In this document: positions 1 to 11,300 of the stretch, one piece after another | Layout: each line of letters opens with the position of its first letter | How positions within the stretch are numbered: the first letter of the stretch is position 1 | NCBI GenBank assembly: GCA_022316685.1 | Contig: JAKJHU010000038.1 | Span: forward strand, 1,474,384 to 1,538,383 | Direction of reading: 5' to 3' | Source: Progne subis subis | Taxonomy: Eukaryota; Chordata; Aves; Passeriformes; Hirundinidae | DNA length: 64,000 nt | Program-made: the position numbers and the translations under genes | Notes under the pieces: generated by a model | Database searches by the model: none | Told to the model about the DNA's origin: nothing | Seen by the model: only the letters and a program-made list of their open reading frames with translations

Positions 1-239
1 GTGCTGCTCTGACTCTCAGCGGTGCTGGCAAGGGCAGCAAGCAGCAGAGAGCCTGCAAGTGTGAGATTGCGCCTTATCTCCTGCTGCCCCTTATCTGCCC
101 CTTGCGTGGAGCAGGGCAGCGACAGGAGAGCTACAGCAATGCTGAGAGAACTTGCTAAAGCCTGCCAGTTTCAGGGTGTTCTTCCAGGGAACTTAGCTGT
201 ACCCACCTCAGTTAAGGATGATAAAATCACTATTACCAA
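1..239. other. Intergenic DNA downstream of ITGA6
   Basis: Somewhat GC-richer than the 3' UTR. A short open frame at 22-255 (+) has no recognisable similarity. In other vertebrates PDK1 follows ITGA6; no PDK1 exon is visible here. Confidence 0.5.
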
Positions 240-246
240 CACCATC

Positions 247-267
247 TTTAATTAAAAAAAATTTATT
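247..267 (-). terminator. ITGA6: Distal poly(A) signal pair
   Basis: On the minus strand AATAAA (267-262) is followed by ATTAAA (252-247), and then by a GU-rich stretch (GATGGTGTTGGTAATAG) typical of a downstream cleavage element. This is the best candidate for the main ITGA6 mRNA 3' end, cleaving at about 235-245. Confidence 0.6.
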
Positions 268-1339
268 TCACACTTCTATACAAATATCCACAGGTAATTG
301 CTAATCATGGAATGATGTAGTATTCTTAGCTGGTATAGCAAAAGTTTGAGATAAAATATACCAGTGACATGACTTATTTTTCAAGAACTTTAACACTGCT
401 AAGACATTCCTGTTCTTAGATGAGGGCCACAATCTGATTTTACATTCAGGGGTATTTCTCAAGCTTCTTAGCCCCTAATTAGCCTGGCTTCTGATGCTGC
501 TGAGCCTTTAAGCAAATGCACTATGATTCTAGAAGCTCAAAAATCGGATTAATATGTAAGTGTCCATAAAGTCAGGGTCATAACATACTAAAATCATCTG
601 GTTTTAATAGACTCCTCTTTCTTAACACTAAAGGTAACTTTTTAGGCGACCACACCTTCCAAGAAGGTACATTCAAAGTTAGCAGTAAAAAATAAGATAC
701 TTGACAACTGCCCTCCTAGCAGGTTTTTACCCTATGAGGGGAAAAAGTACCAAGAGGTTTTTGCATAGTTCATATTAGAAGCAATTAACATGCATATTTT
801 TTGAGCAGAATTTTGTTTCACATGGAATAAGCAACTGTGAGCTAAATCTTTGTTCTTAAATAGTACCAAGGCTTTAGAATATGGGTAAAAAAGTAAACTC
901 TTTAAATCATTTTCTCAGTTATGTTACAATAATGGGATTATTACTAACATTGTTCTACTTTTGTCAACATTCAGGTATTCAAGATGATTCAGTAGTCTCA
1001 ACATGGATCAGCTCAGATCCTGACAGTTAAGGAAAGTAAGGCATCTAAAGCCTCCTTCAAGTGCTATACAACAGTTGCAGTAGTCAATGCCTTTTGCCAA
1101 CCAGGAAGTCCTTATAAAGCTGGAAAGAGGTTTCCAAAGGACTTTTCACTTTCTTGCAGTGAGTATAAAACTGTATCTAAAATACTACTTGAGCATGGTG
1201 TCCAAATTGATAAACAGTCCACAGTAATATACAAATCATGCTACAGTACCTGATGTTACAAGCATCAGGAAAAGAAAGCACCCATACACATAATTTGCAT
1301 AAATATTTACATTTTAGAAATCATTGGCACCTTCAGTGA

Positions 1340-1345
1340 TTTATT
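1340..1345 (-). terminator. ITGA6: Possible proximal poly(A) signal
   Basis: The only other AATAAA on the minus strand after the B stop. Use would give a 3' UTR of about 0.8 kb. No clear GU-rich element follows, so it is weaker than the distal pair. Confidence 0.35.
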
Positions 1346-2164
1346 AAAATGCAGTGAAAGCCTCAGGTCTCATAATTTGAAGTTCAAAAACAGAAACACA
1401 AAAACCAGAACAGTGGATTTAAAAATTCAGTAGTCTTTGGCCTACCAGTTAGTCAAAGACAATGATTTATAATAAAAATAAATACAAAAAATGACTAAAA
1501 ATATATATATACAGAAAGTACATCTAATATTCAAGCCTCTCTTAAAAAAAAAAAGTGTATATTTGTTGTGAGCAAGAATCACACCATCTGATCTTAAAAA
1601 AAAAAACAAAAAAACCACCCCAAAATCAAGCAACATGACCCATTGCATGTGTAATTTAAGATGATGCTTTTTGTTAAGCTCTAACTACTGCAGCAGGCAA
1701 AGGTTATGACTAAAGCAGACTCGCAGGTCTTCAGTTATACTTGAACAAAGTGCGACAAGGCCACTGTGTGTTAAGAGCACTGTGCGTTGAGGGAACAGTG
1801 AAGAACTCGACCTTAATCATGCATTCCTTAAATAACTACGAAAAAAGTCAGGATCACAGGAGGATCAAAAGGTCTGCTGTAGTGGTTTTGCTTATTTTGC
1901 AGAAAAGACCCCAAATCAGCATAGTATTTTCTAAAGTGTGGGTTAGATTTAAGGGGGATGAAGAGGCAATGTGGAAATTAAATATGGCAAATAAAGTCTG
2001 TCAAAGCCGCTTTAACTGTGCAAATAAAAACCTCAATATAAGTAGTAATATATCTACAATCAAATGGTGAATGTCTGTAGTGTTCACAGGTCTAACTCCA
2101 TCAGTATTCCACAAATGAAAACTTTAACCTCTATCTGAACTTTGTGGATAAACAACATTTTTGC

Positions 2165-2323
2165 CTAAGAATAACTTTCATTTTCGTTCCATTTGGTGAA
2201 CCACTGTTTTGTCTCAAGGTCTTGGCTTTTCTCATCTTTGATCTGTCGCTCATCTTTTCGAATTCTTACAGCGTGATAGCGGGGGACACTGTCTTCGTAC
2301 CTGGAACGCCGGAAGAACCCGCA
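2165..2323 (-). CDS. ITGA6: ITGA6 exon 27 coding part (B cytoplasmic tail)
   Basis: When exon A is skipped, this codes residues 1036-1087: [20 protein letters not shown] to [13 protein letters not shown], then TAG at 2167-2165. It matches the human alpha-6B tail closely, with the same ending WNENESYS. Acceptor CTGCGCAG. The membrane motif is GFFRR here and GFFKR in exon A. Confidence 0.95.
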   Translation of the reverse strand, partial: CGFFRRSRYEDSVPRYHAVRIRKDERQIKDEKSQDLETKQWFTKWNENESYS

Positions 2324-5300
2324 CTGCGCAGAGAAGGAAAAGAACAGTGGAGGTGTAAGTTGCTGCCAAAGTACTACAACTGTAGAGGCAGTAAATTCTT
2401 CTTTGACACAAAATATGCAGGTAAGAAAATTGAAAACAAAAGTATGTAGGCCAAAAATGTAGCATATTTAGCTGTAAAAATGTGAGCCAAGAGTCTTCAT
2501 TAGCTGTTCAGCAGCAGTTAAGACCAAGGGCATGCTCTGACTATCCACAGTAACCAAATCCCTTAAAAAGATCCCCTCCAGTTACAAAAGCTGTTCATTT
2601 GTTCATTCACCTAATGAGGACATTTACTGCTACACACAGGAAAGCTGATTCTGCTGAATCACAGGCAGGTACGTACTTCAGTGTCTGCCTGTATGGTGAC
2701 ATGATTCACCCTTAATAACCTACAGGAAGATTCCCAGAGCATTGAAGAAAAGTTACCCTAAGGGCCTCGGTTTTCAAAGCACCATTTCCAATTCAGTCAC
2801 CTGAACTAACGACTCATGCACTGTATTAGATGAAATCTGTAACAGCTGGTTTGTGTTCTGCAATGTTTTATTCAAAGCTGCTGTAAAAACTGATTTTGAA
2901 TATCGAGGAATGGACTAAAATAAATCTCCAAAACAAAAGGGAGCTATGGCCACAATAATGATAGGTATAGCTTTACATCCTCATGGATCGATTCAGGTTA
3001 AGAGACATTGTGCCATCCAGCTGTCATTAGATACTGCTTGGGGTAAGAACATGCTAAAGTGGGCAAGGTTTTGTTCATAGCATTTAGGGTGCTGGATTTT
3101 TTGGTTCGGTTTGGTCAACGGTTTGGGTGTTTTTTTAATATTAGAACTGAGATGGAATTGAATTTTTAAAAAATTGCAGTGAGCAAAGACCAAAACTTTA
3201 GCCATCTCATAGTTTGATTAAACAGTTTTAAAATAATTCATAAAGAATTCCTCCCCACCCCCTCATCCCAAGCACACTTATGGATACAATGAACATGCAT
3301 GTAATATCTTAAGTGGAATAAAGGTTGCTGGAAGCATAAATATCATGCATCTTGTAACTTCAGCAAAGTGTTTTCCTAGAGAAGTGCACCTTGGAACTCA
3401 AGTAAAACAGATGTTTCCACAGCAATAAATTCTCATTATGAAAAGCCTTCTCCAGTGTAAGCAACTTGTACCTTTCAGCATGCACTAAAGGTTAGTAAAG
3501 CAAATTTATGTATTGTCCACGTAGTCTTAGCTTTACATCTTAACTCTACAGTGTTGATTCCCATCTTGCAAGCTTAAAGATGTACTTGTAACATTAAAGC
3601 ATAAATTTAAAAAAATACTAAAGCCCAATGCAACAGATCACCGTGTTTAAAAAAAAAAAAAAAAAGAAGCAGCGTTTTAGACCAGGGTCAACCTCTGTGT
3701 GTTCACATGCACCAAAAGCTGAAAATCTATTGACAGAAGGAGCAAGCAAGTATGATAGCTTGAAATCCACAAGTTAATAGAACTTATGCAGAAAAAGCTT
3801 CACAGTTAGCCACTGCAACCATAGCCTGTGCCACAGCTAGAAATTAAAAAATATCATCAGTTACCAATTACAGAAGTAGATCAGTACTATGCATCAGAAG
3901 TAAGCCTCTCTTTATCAGATGGCTGAGCATGGATCTCAGCCTTGTGATATGTGGCATCGTAATGATCTTTCTTATTTCTCTTGAAGAAACCACACTACAA
4001 GGAAGCAAGGTATTTAGTCAATTTTGTGGACTGGAAGAAGTCAAACCTATTAAAACTGACTTAACTCTGTCAATTGTCTTCCCATTATCCCTTCACAGGT
4101 TGAAAATAAAAAAGTCATCACAAGAGCTCAGCTGTTTCTAAATCTGAGAACTTCTTGGGGTAACTTGATCTATACAATAACAGAATAAAATAACCTGAGT
4201 TATTAACAGAGTAACCTGAGAATATTATTTTAAAGGCATTTTGATATATTTGGAGAGAATCTGTTTGGGGTTTTTTTAAGAAAAGCTACAATAGAGTATG
4301 TCCATAGTAAGTGAAGGTGGCTGTGAAGAGCAGAAAGAAGCCGACACAGAAACCTGTTTGTGCTGGGGACAGCACAAAACCACAGGGTGTAGAACAAAAC
4401 CAGTTACTGCTTTGACCCCTTCAGTGCAAGCCTTTGTATTAAACCATTTATCTGTCTTTCCAGTATGATGTTTGTCTTTCTTAGAACAGCACAGTCTGTG
4501 TCATCAAAACCAGCATTTTACACTGTGTGTACATGTATTTTCATGCACAGTAAAACAGCAGTAGAACCTAACAACCCACACATTATTCATTCATCGGGAA
4601 TATTTGCAGGAGTAGCTGAGCATTTTTTAGAAAATAAGGAAATGAGAACTATCCTATGGGAAGTAACCTGCAGCAAATAACTCCTCAAAGCTAACTGCTG
4701 CAGTTTCACTGGGAAAAAAAAAAGTGAGAGATAAGATACTCTTCACCTTCTCTTCCTTAATAACCTTCTGCTATCCCATAACAACAAATGCTAACTGCCT
4801 ACACCAGTAAAAACTAAGAATAAAATGATTGCTCCGTTATACTTGGGATCACAAATAATTGGTATTTTTGTAAACGTTATTAGAATAACCGTACTTGCTT
4901 TTTTCTTTTGCAAATAGTTAACCATTTGTTATTCTTCTTTATTTATTCATTTAAGATTTGTAAGATAAAAAAGCAGTAATAAGAAATTCAGCAGCACACT
5001 TGGCTATGTATTAATACTGTGCTTTTGGTTATTTTCACCTACTGTCAGTTTAATGGTATTTCAGATGTTATGAGAACAGAGCCCTCACTAAAACATTTGT
5101 TAATAGATCACACTACAGAGGCTCCCAACAGCTAAGTATCCATCTGTTATCAAACTATGGCCTCTGAACATTTGTCTCAAGTTTCATCTGGAGTTCAAAC
5201 TACTTCCTTTTGAGGATCTGAAAACAGAAAAATTATGTAACAAGTCTGCCTGTACAACCATTTTCATTCCTAAGTGCTGCAAAACTGAGGAACTGAAAAT

Positions 5301-8300
5301 GTATGATTTGTGCAGTTTTGCCTTGAGTCCCAAATACATGATCATTTACTTAATTAGTTTGCTATCTTGTCAGTTATAGACCAGAAAATTAAAAAAATAA
5401 CCAGATGAATAAAAGCTCACCTTCCATAGTAAGAATACCAACAGTGCAAGCATGAGTACTCCAGCAAGGATAGCCACCGCGATGATCCACCAGGGAACTC
5501 CTGTATAAAGGGCTACTGCTTTTGCAGGAAATACAGTCACACGCACCTACAGGACAGAAAACGGGCAGGTGCAAGGAGCATTTTAGAAGGTACATGTTTA
5601 ATTAGAAAGCTGCAATTTAGATAGTCTTATCTCGCCTCTAACAAAGTGTCTTCTACAAAATGCTTTTGAAGAAAAAGTTCCCACTGGTGTCATTTGAATA
5701 TGGTAATGAGTTTTTCAACCCCATTAAAAGGTAAAAATTATCAATAATTATAAAATTGTTAAAAAGTTAAACTTCTAGCTAGTTTTGTTTTAAATTTGTT
5801 TCGTTCCTGGTCTTTGGGGATAAGCTAGAACAATCACAACCATGCCATGTGGTTAGCATTAAACACTGAACCTACCTGAGCAACTTCATTTGTGAGTTTA
5901 ACATTCTTGGCTGCAGCAGGAACACTGATAGAAGCCCTAACGAGAATGTCAAGGTAATTCATTTTTGAGTATTCCTGGTCCAAAATAAAACATGAATATT
6001 AGACACAGAACAGGAAAGAACTCCAACCTTCCAAAAAGAGCAGGTAAGAGGCCTTACCTCTAAGAAGGTACTGTTCCACAGTCTGGAACGCAGCACAATA
6101 GATGCCTTGCTGTCTAAACCCTTCAGGGGACACTTTATGTCCACACAGCGTGCATTCGAATTGCAGCTCTGCAATTACACATTTCTGTGTGTAAATATGA
6201 TCACATCTTCACAGATTGTCTAAACCTCATCCCAAGATTAAAAATCTTGGGATGAAAGATTATATGCATCATACCTATGTGCAAGATTCACTATCTATAC
6301 TGACAGCAATGGGAAAATACAATGAATGTTACTGCTTAGCTTATTTTAACCTAAGTAACTGTGCAGATACTCTTTCCTAGTTCTTTCTCACGGTAGATAA
6401 GTCTAAATATTCAAATTTTAAAAGCATCAATATTTGCATATAAGATAAAAAGAAGGCAAAGAGAGCATTTCTTTCACTCTGCCAAACTTGGAAAAGCCCT
6501 CTTTCGAGGGCAGAGGGGGGTATCTGACAAGAATATAGCTGGTGTGATATCCTTACCAAGGTCTTATATTTTCTTTCTGAGAATAAAGAAAATGCCTGGC
6601 TGTCTGTAATCTGCTTCTCTGCAACTTCACGCTTCCTTCTTGAATTATGGGACTCCTAAAAGGAAAAAAAAGTAAAAAACTAAAAAGCAGTTTATCCTAA
6701 GAGTCTTTTAATTAATACAAGCAGAGAAACTAGAGCTCAGTGTTTTCTTCTTCCAAAATCACCACATGACTGACAGCATTTTATATGCCTACTTACCTGT
6801 ATTTACTGCTAAGAATAAAATTTGAGATTACTTAAAGAAAGGGCAACAGACTATTTTTAATAGAGCAAGGGGAGGTTGATTTATAAAGCTTTCAATGCTA
6901 TTTCCATTTTTATTTCTAGATAAAGGGTATTAATGGTACTCTGCTAAAAGAGTAAGAATGTGCTACAGTCAGTAGGTGCAGGCTTTTTTTTAACTGCTGT
7001 ACTAATTACACTCACTTGCAAGTTACATTAACTAACATATTGATCTGACAAAAACGGGTTTATGTGCATGTAGTTTTAATGGTGGAAAATAAAAACTCCT
7101 CCCATAAAATCTTAAGATTATATGTAAAAGAAAAAAATATGGCTCAAGTATTAGGAAAAAGATTTTGCTAGATAGGCACAATCCAGGGCTATGAAAATTG
7201 CTTTTTATTGTATTCGTTGTAAATAAATAAATTTAAGTTCAAACCCCTTGTCTTCAAAAAAAGTACATGGAATGCCCCCAGGCTGGGAAGATGTTTAGTT
7301 ATTAATTGGTTTTGAGTAGGATCTCAGGTGTTTTTATTACAAAGCAGTTTTCAATAATACTGATGAAATTTGTTAAGAACAGTAAGCAGTTTCATCTTGT
7401 GTAAGAGCCTATGACAGCAGTGCCCATTACAAAAACAGTCATCGTGACATAGCCTCTATCTTTCAGCATTTCAGCCTCTTTAGCTGTTATGAAGTCTCCT
7501 GGTAGGCTTATTCACTGATATATTGGTCATGTATTGTGCTTGTGAGCTGCTTAAGATAAAAAGTAACTCCTGCTAAAGGCAAGCTCTCTTGCCTTACCCT
7601 CACTTGCTGTGGGGTGCTTTCATGTTGTAACAACACACGTACAGAAGACAGGGTAGCATACCGCAATACGCAAACTGTTGATTTCATTCTCGGGTTGACA
7701 GGAGACTTTTTCCAAGTCTTTGGAGTCTATTTTCATCAAATAAAGCAGCCATTTGCCATTGCTAATTTCTTTCGGCCACTGGATGTCCAGGGAAGCAGTG
7801 CCAAATGTTTTCAGTGGTCTCCCCAAGTTAGTTACCTGTTAAAACAAACATTCTTTAAACTGTGAAATACTTTTCAGAAGGACTTTCTTCCTGAAAACAT
7901 TATTGACTTGGACAAGCTTTCAGCATGCAGCTAACAGGAAATTTAGATCACATGAAAGGCAGTCAAAATAGTACAAAGATGAAGTATATACTAAAACTAG
8001 CATACTTGGAGAACAAGTAAATACATAGAAGGATTAGAATTCCTTAACATGAACTTTTAGTTGTTAATTTTTAGAAATTAATCTTCATGTGAAACGACAA
8101 CTCTAATTTAAAGTTAACAAAGCAGTCAGTTGTATAACTGAGGCAAACTGCAAGTTTCTGTGGAACTCTGACACAGAAAACAAGCTCTTGCTCTTGTAAG
8201 TCTGAAAGCTTTTTCACAACCTCTTTTTTTACTTTCTTAGTGTTACTGATTATGCTAGCATGTTTTAAATCAAGGATTTTAACTGCTGCTGCTATAATAC

Positions 8301-11300
8301 ATGGATTAGGTAGAGAAAGAAGTAAAGGATTGACAAGAGTTGGACATCAATTTCTCTTAGTCTCCTCCTGGCTGTATTTTGCAGAAGACCAAGACACTGA
8401 AACAGAGTCACACACAGAGGGGCTCTGGCAGCACTCCTTGTGCTGGCTCTGTGCTCAGCCCATTCTCGCTGCCTGTGTGCACCAGCCAATGCCTGGGCAG
8501 GCCCCAGGCAGGTTCTGCTTTAACTTTGTTCCCTCCCTGCAGCGGCTTTTACGCCGTACAGCTGAAGGTGCATGAACTGCTCCAAAACAGAAGTGCGCAG
8601 GCAGCCTCAGGCCACTTCCTCAAACGTGATCATAAAACATCAAGGCCTAAAGAAGCTCTAGTCCACAGTCAAACTGCATGTTCTGATCAAGAAGTCAGGA
8701 TTTTGGGACAAAGTTTCATTGTAGCAACTTTTCTAAGTATTCATATGCATAAAGCAAGAAACTGTGCACTTGATTAAAAGTGGCTGTTGGCATTAATCTA
8801 AATTACTCACTCTGAATTCATACTCTATGAGGTTTCCAATATCATCTTCAGATTTCATAGCACTCTCACCAATGATGTTACCTCCAAAATATACTTGAGA
8901 AGGCTTAGCAACTCTGTTCAGGTGGGGGTAGGAAAGAAGAATAATCAGATTTTAATGAGTCTGAAGCAAAACTGTCCCCAGACCCCCCAATTTATCATGC
9001 TATCAACACTTACCCAGTGAGTGATAAAAGCAATTCAAGAACCACTTTAGCACTGGCTGTAATTGGAGTCAAATTAACTTGAGTGCTTGTTCTGCAATGA
9101 AAAGGAAACAATGGTATTTATTTTACAAATTTACGTTTCTCTCTAGTATTAACTTCTGTGACTCAGATGAATTCAAAATGTTTACAACTGTGTATCAAAA
9201 CAAAATTAAGGTGCATGCACACAAAACTTACGTTTCCAGCTTCAGGTTAATGTCTAAGTCTGTAGTATCAACATTAACTTTAGTGGTACTTAAGATCAGA
9301 TAAAAGGTTACCTAAAAAAGAAAAAAGATAACAAAATACATGAGCTCTTAATCAGATATAGTGATACATGAATTTTTATAGAAAATTTCAGTATAAAGTT
9401 CTAGAGTCAAAAAGACAGATCCAAATCAAATTTCCAGTTGTGACATATAGGAACTTTGGTTGACTGCAGTCAGAACAAGATTTTACAACTTGAGTAAAGT
9501 AAGTGCAACTTACATTAGAATTTCTTTTGAAAGGATTTCCAAGTTCACACTCTGCTTGAGAGCCATTTTGGTTAGCACCACACGTTAGCTGTTTTTCCTG
9601 ATTAAACAGAATACATTTACAAGTAAAAATATGCTGAAAATATTTAAAATTTTTCAGTATTTTCTCTCTTAAAAATACTTACAGGATAACCCCTCATCTC
9701 TCTGAATGCAGAGTACGTCAGACTGTCTGGAAAAGTTGCAATTAGTTTAGCTTCATAAGCATCTTCACCATCATTTTGTGGATTTTTTACATCAGATGGA
9801 TTATTTGTCACTGTTATTTCCAGGGCAATATCTTTCTGGTCTTTCAGAACAAGCACTGGCATGCCATTTTCACTATAGAAACAGAATGTACAGGGTTCTG
9901 TGCATTAGAAAAATAAATGTGTATGCAAGTTTGCTTCTTAAGATGGTTTATCCAAATACAATTTCCTCTTATTAGGGGAGAATTATGGTAAAACTATGAA
10001 CATGAATAGTCAGGGTTTTTCTCCCCGACACCAGTATTTCATCTGACAGTGGCCAGCAGTTAAGAGGACAGAACAGACTGATAAATCCCTCATGTAATCA
10101 AGAGTTTATAGTACTTCTGAACCAGCACTTGCATGTGACTCATGTAGTGAAGAATTTTCTCCAAATCAATCTACTGACCTGATTTTTTCTTATAAAGTTT
10201 ACATGGGTTTGGCTTTCAAGCTGTGGCACTTGCTGCTAAAAATGCCTGACTGTTGGCAGTAAATAAATGTACTTCCTTCTGTTTGTTTTACTCCCACTCT
10301 AATTTCACTGGCCCTCCCGGAAGAGGGATGCAGCAGGGTGCAGGGGCATGTGTTAAAATGAAATCATTATCTATTTCTCTGTAACTATTTCTCTTGGGCT
10401 ATTAGACTATAATCTACTGAGCTGTCATACAGTCAAGCTTCATCTGCAAAATAATTAACAGTGTCACACAATAAACTACTGCAAAGCTGGTTTAGAATGT
10501 AGGGTGTTAAACTGTTGTGGTTTTTTTCTTCTGTTAGCCCACCCCTGCACTATTGTGGGCACTTAGTATCCATTCAGCTCTGAACCACTTTTCCTTTCAA
10601 GCTCTTCCCCTCCGCCCCCATTCCTCAGCCCTGACAAATCAATACTTACTACCAAGGGCTATGTTTGCCAGAAAGAACAAAGCTGCTCTCTTGCCCCAAA
10701 TCTTCTCCTAAAAGTTCTTTTAAGAACTTTTTTAATAATTTGAACTTTAGTAAGTGCATTAATCAAGACTTACAGTGGTAAATAAGTAAACCTGTCTTCA
10801 TTTCCCTCTCTCGTACAAAACCGGTACTGAAGCTTAAGATTGCTGTGACATTCATTGTCTTCTCCACATCCTTCTTTTAAGAACTCCACCTAAATAAAAC
10901 AAAGCAATTTTACTGCCTGACACACAATAGTAGCTAAAAATGAGATTTCTGAAGCACACTGAATAAAACACCTACATGGAACTCAGAAGGCACTTTCCTG
11001 GACAGAGTTCAGATTTTAAACTGACTTAATTCTTGCATGTTGAGTTTTTCTTTGTGAGATACCGCCCTTCATGCTGGTAATTTAGAACTTTAAATATGAC
11101 TAAAATGCAGAGTTGGACAATTCCAAGTGAGAGGTACACTTCTAATGAAGAAATACATCTTTACGTCTTCAATTCTCCAATAAGCATTGAGGAAATGAGA
11201 ATTTTTAATGCAGATATTCCCTCCCTTCTATGCCACTGCTGCAGTCATTGCTCACATGCCGTTACAGCATCCTAACAGTGGAAAAATTAAGAGCGTACAT

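Larger units (their letters stand above)
240..2164 (-). other. ITGA6: ITGA6 3' UTR
   Basis: AT-rich non-coding sequence after the B stop, shared by both tail isoforms. Its left edge is inferred from the distal poly(A) signals. It carries a (TA)n stretch near 1500-1512, A-rich tracts near 1544-1555 and 1596-1613, and two minus-strand TGCATG motifs (789-794, 1818-1823). About 1.9 kb, similar to the mammalian 3' UTR as I recall it. Confidence 0.75.

Noticed and set aside
1..255. Possible end of the next gene (PDK1 expected by synteny)
   Set aside because: No PDK-like residues in any frame; the synteny expectation alone is not evidence.
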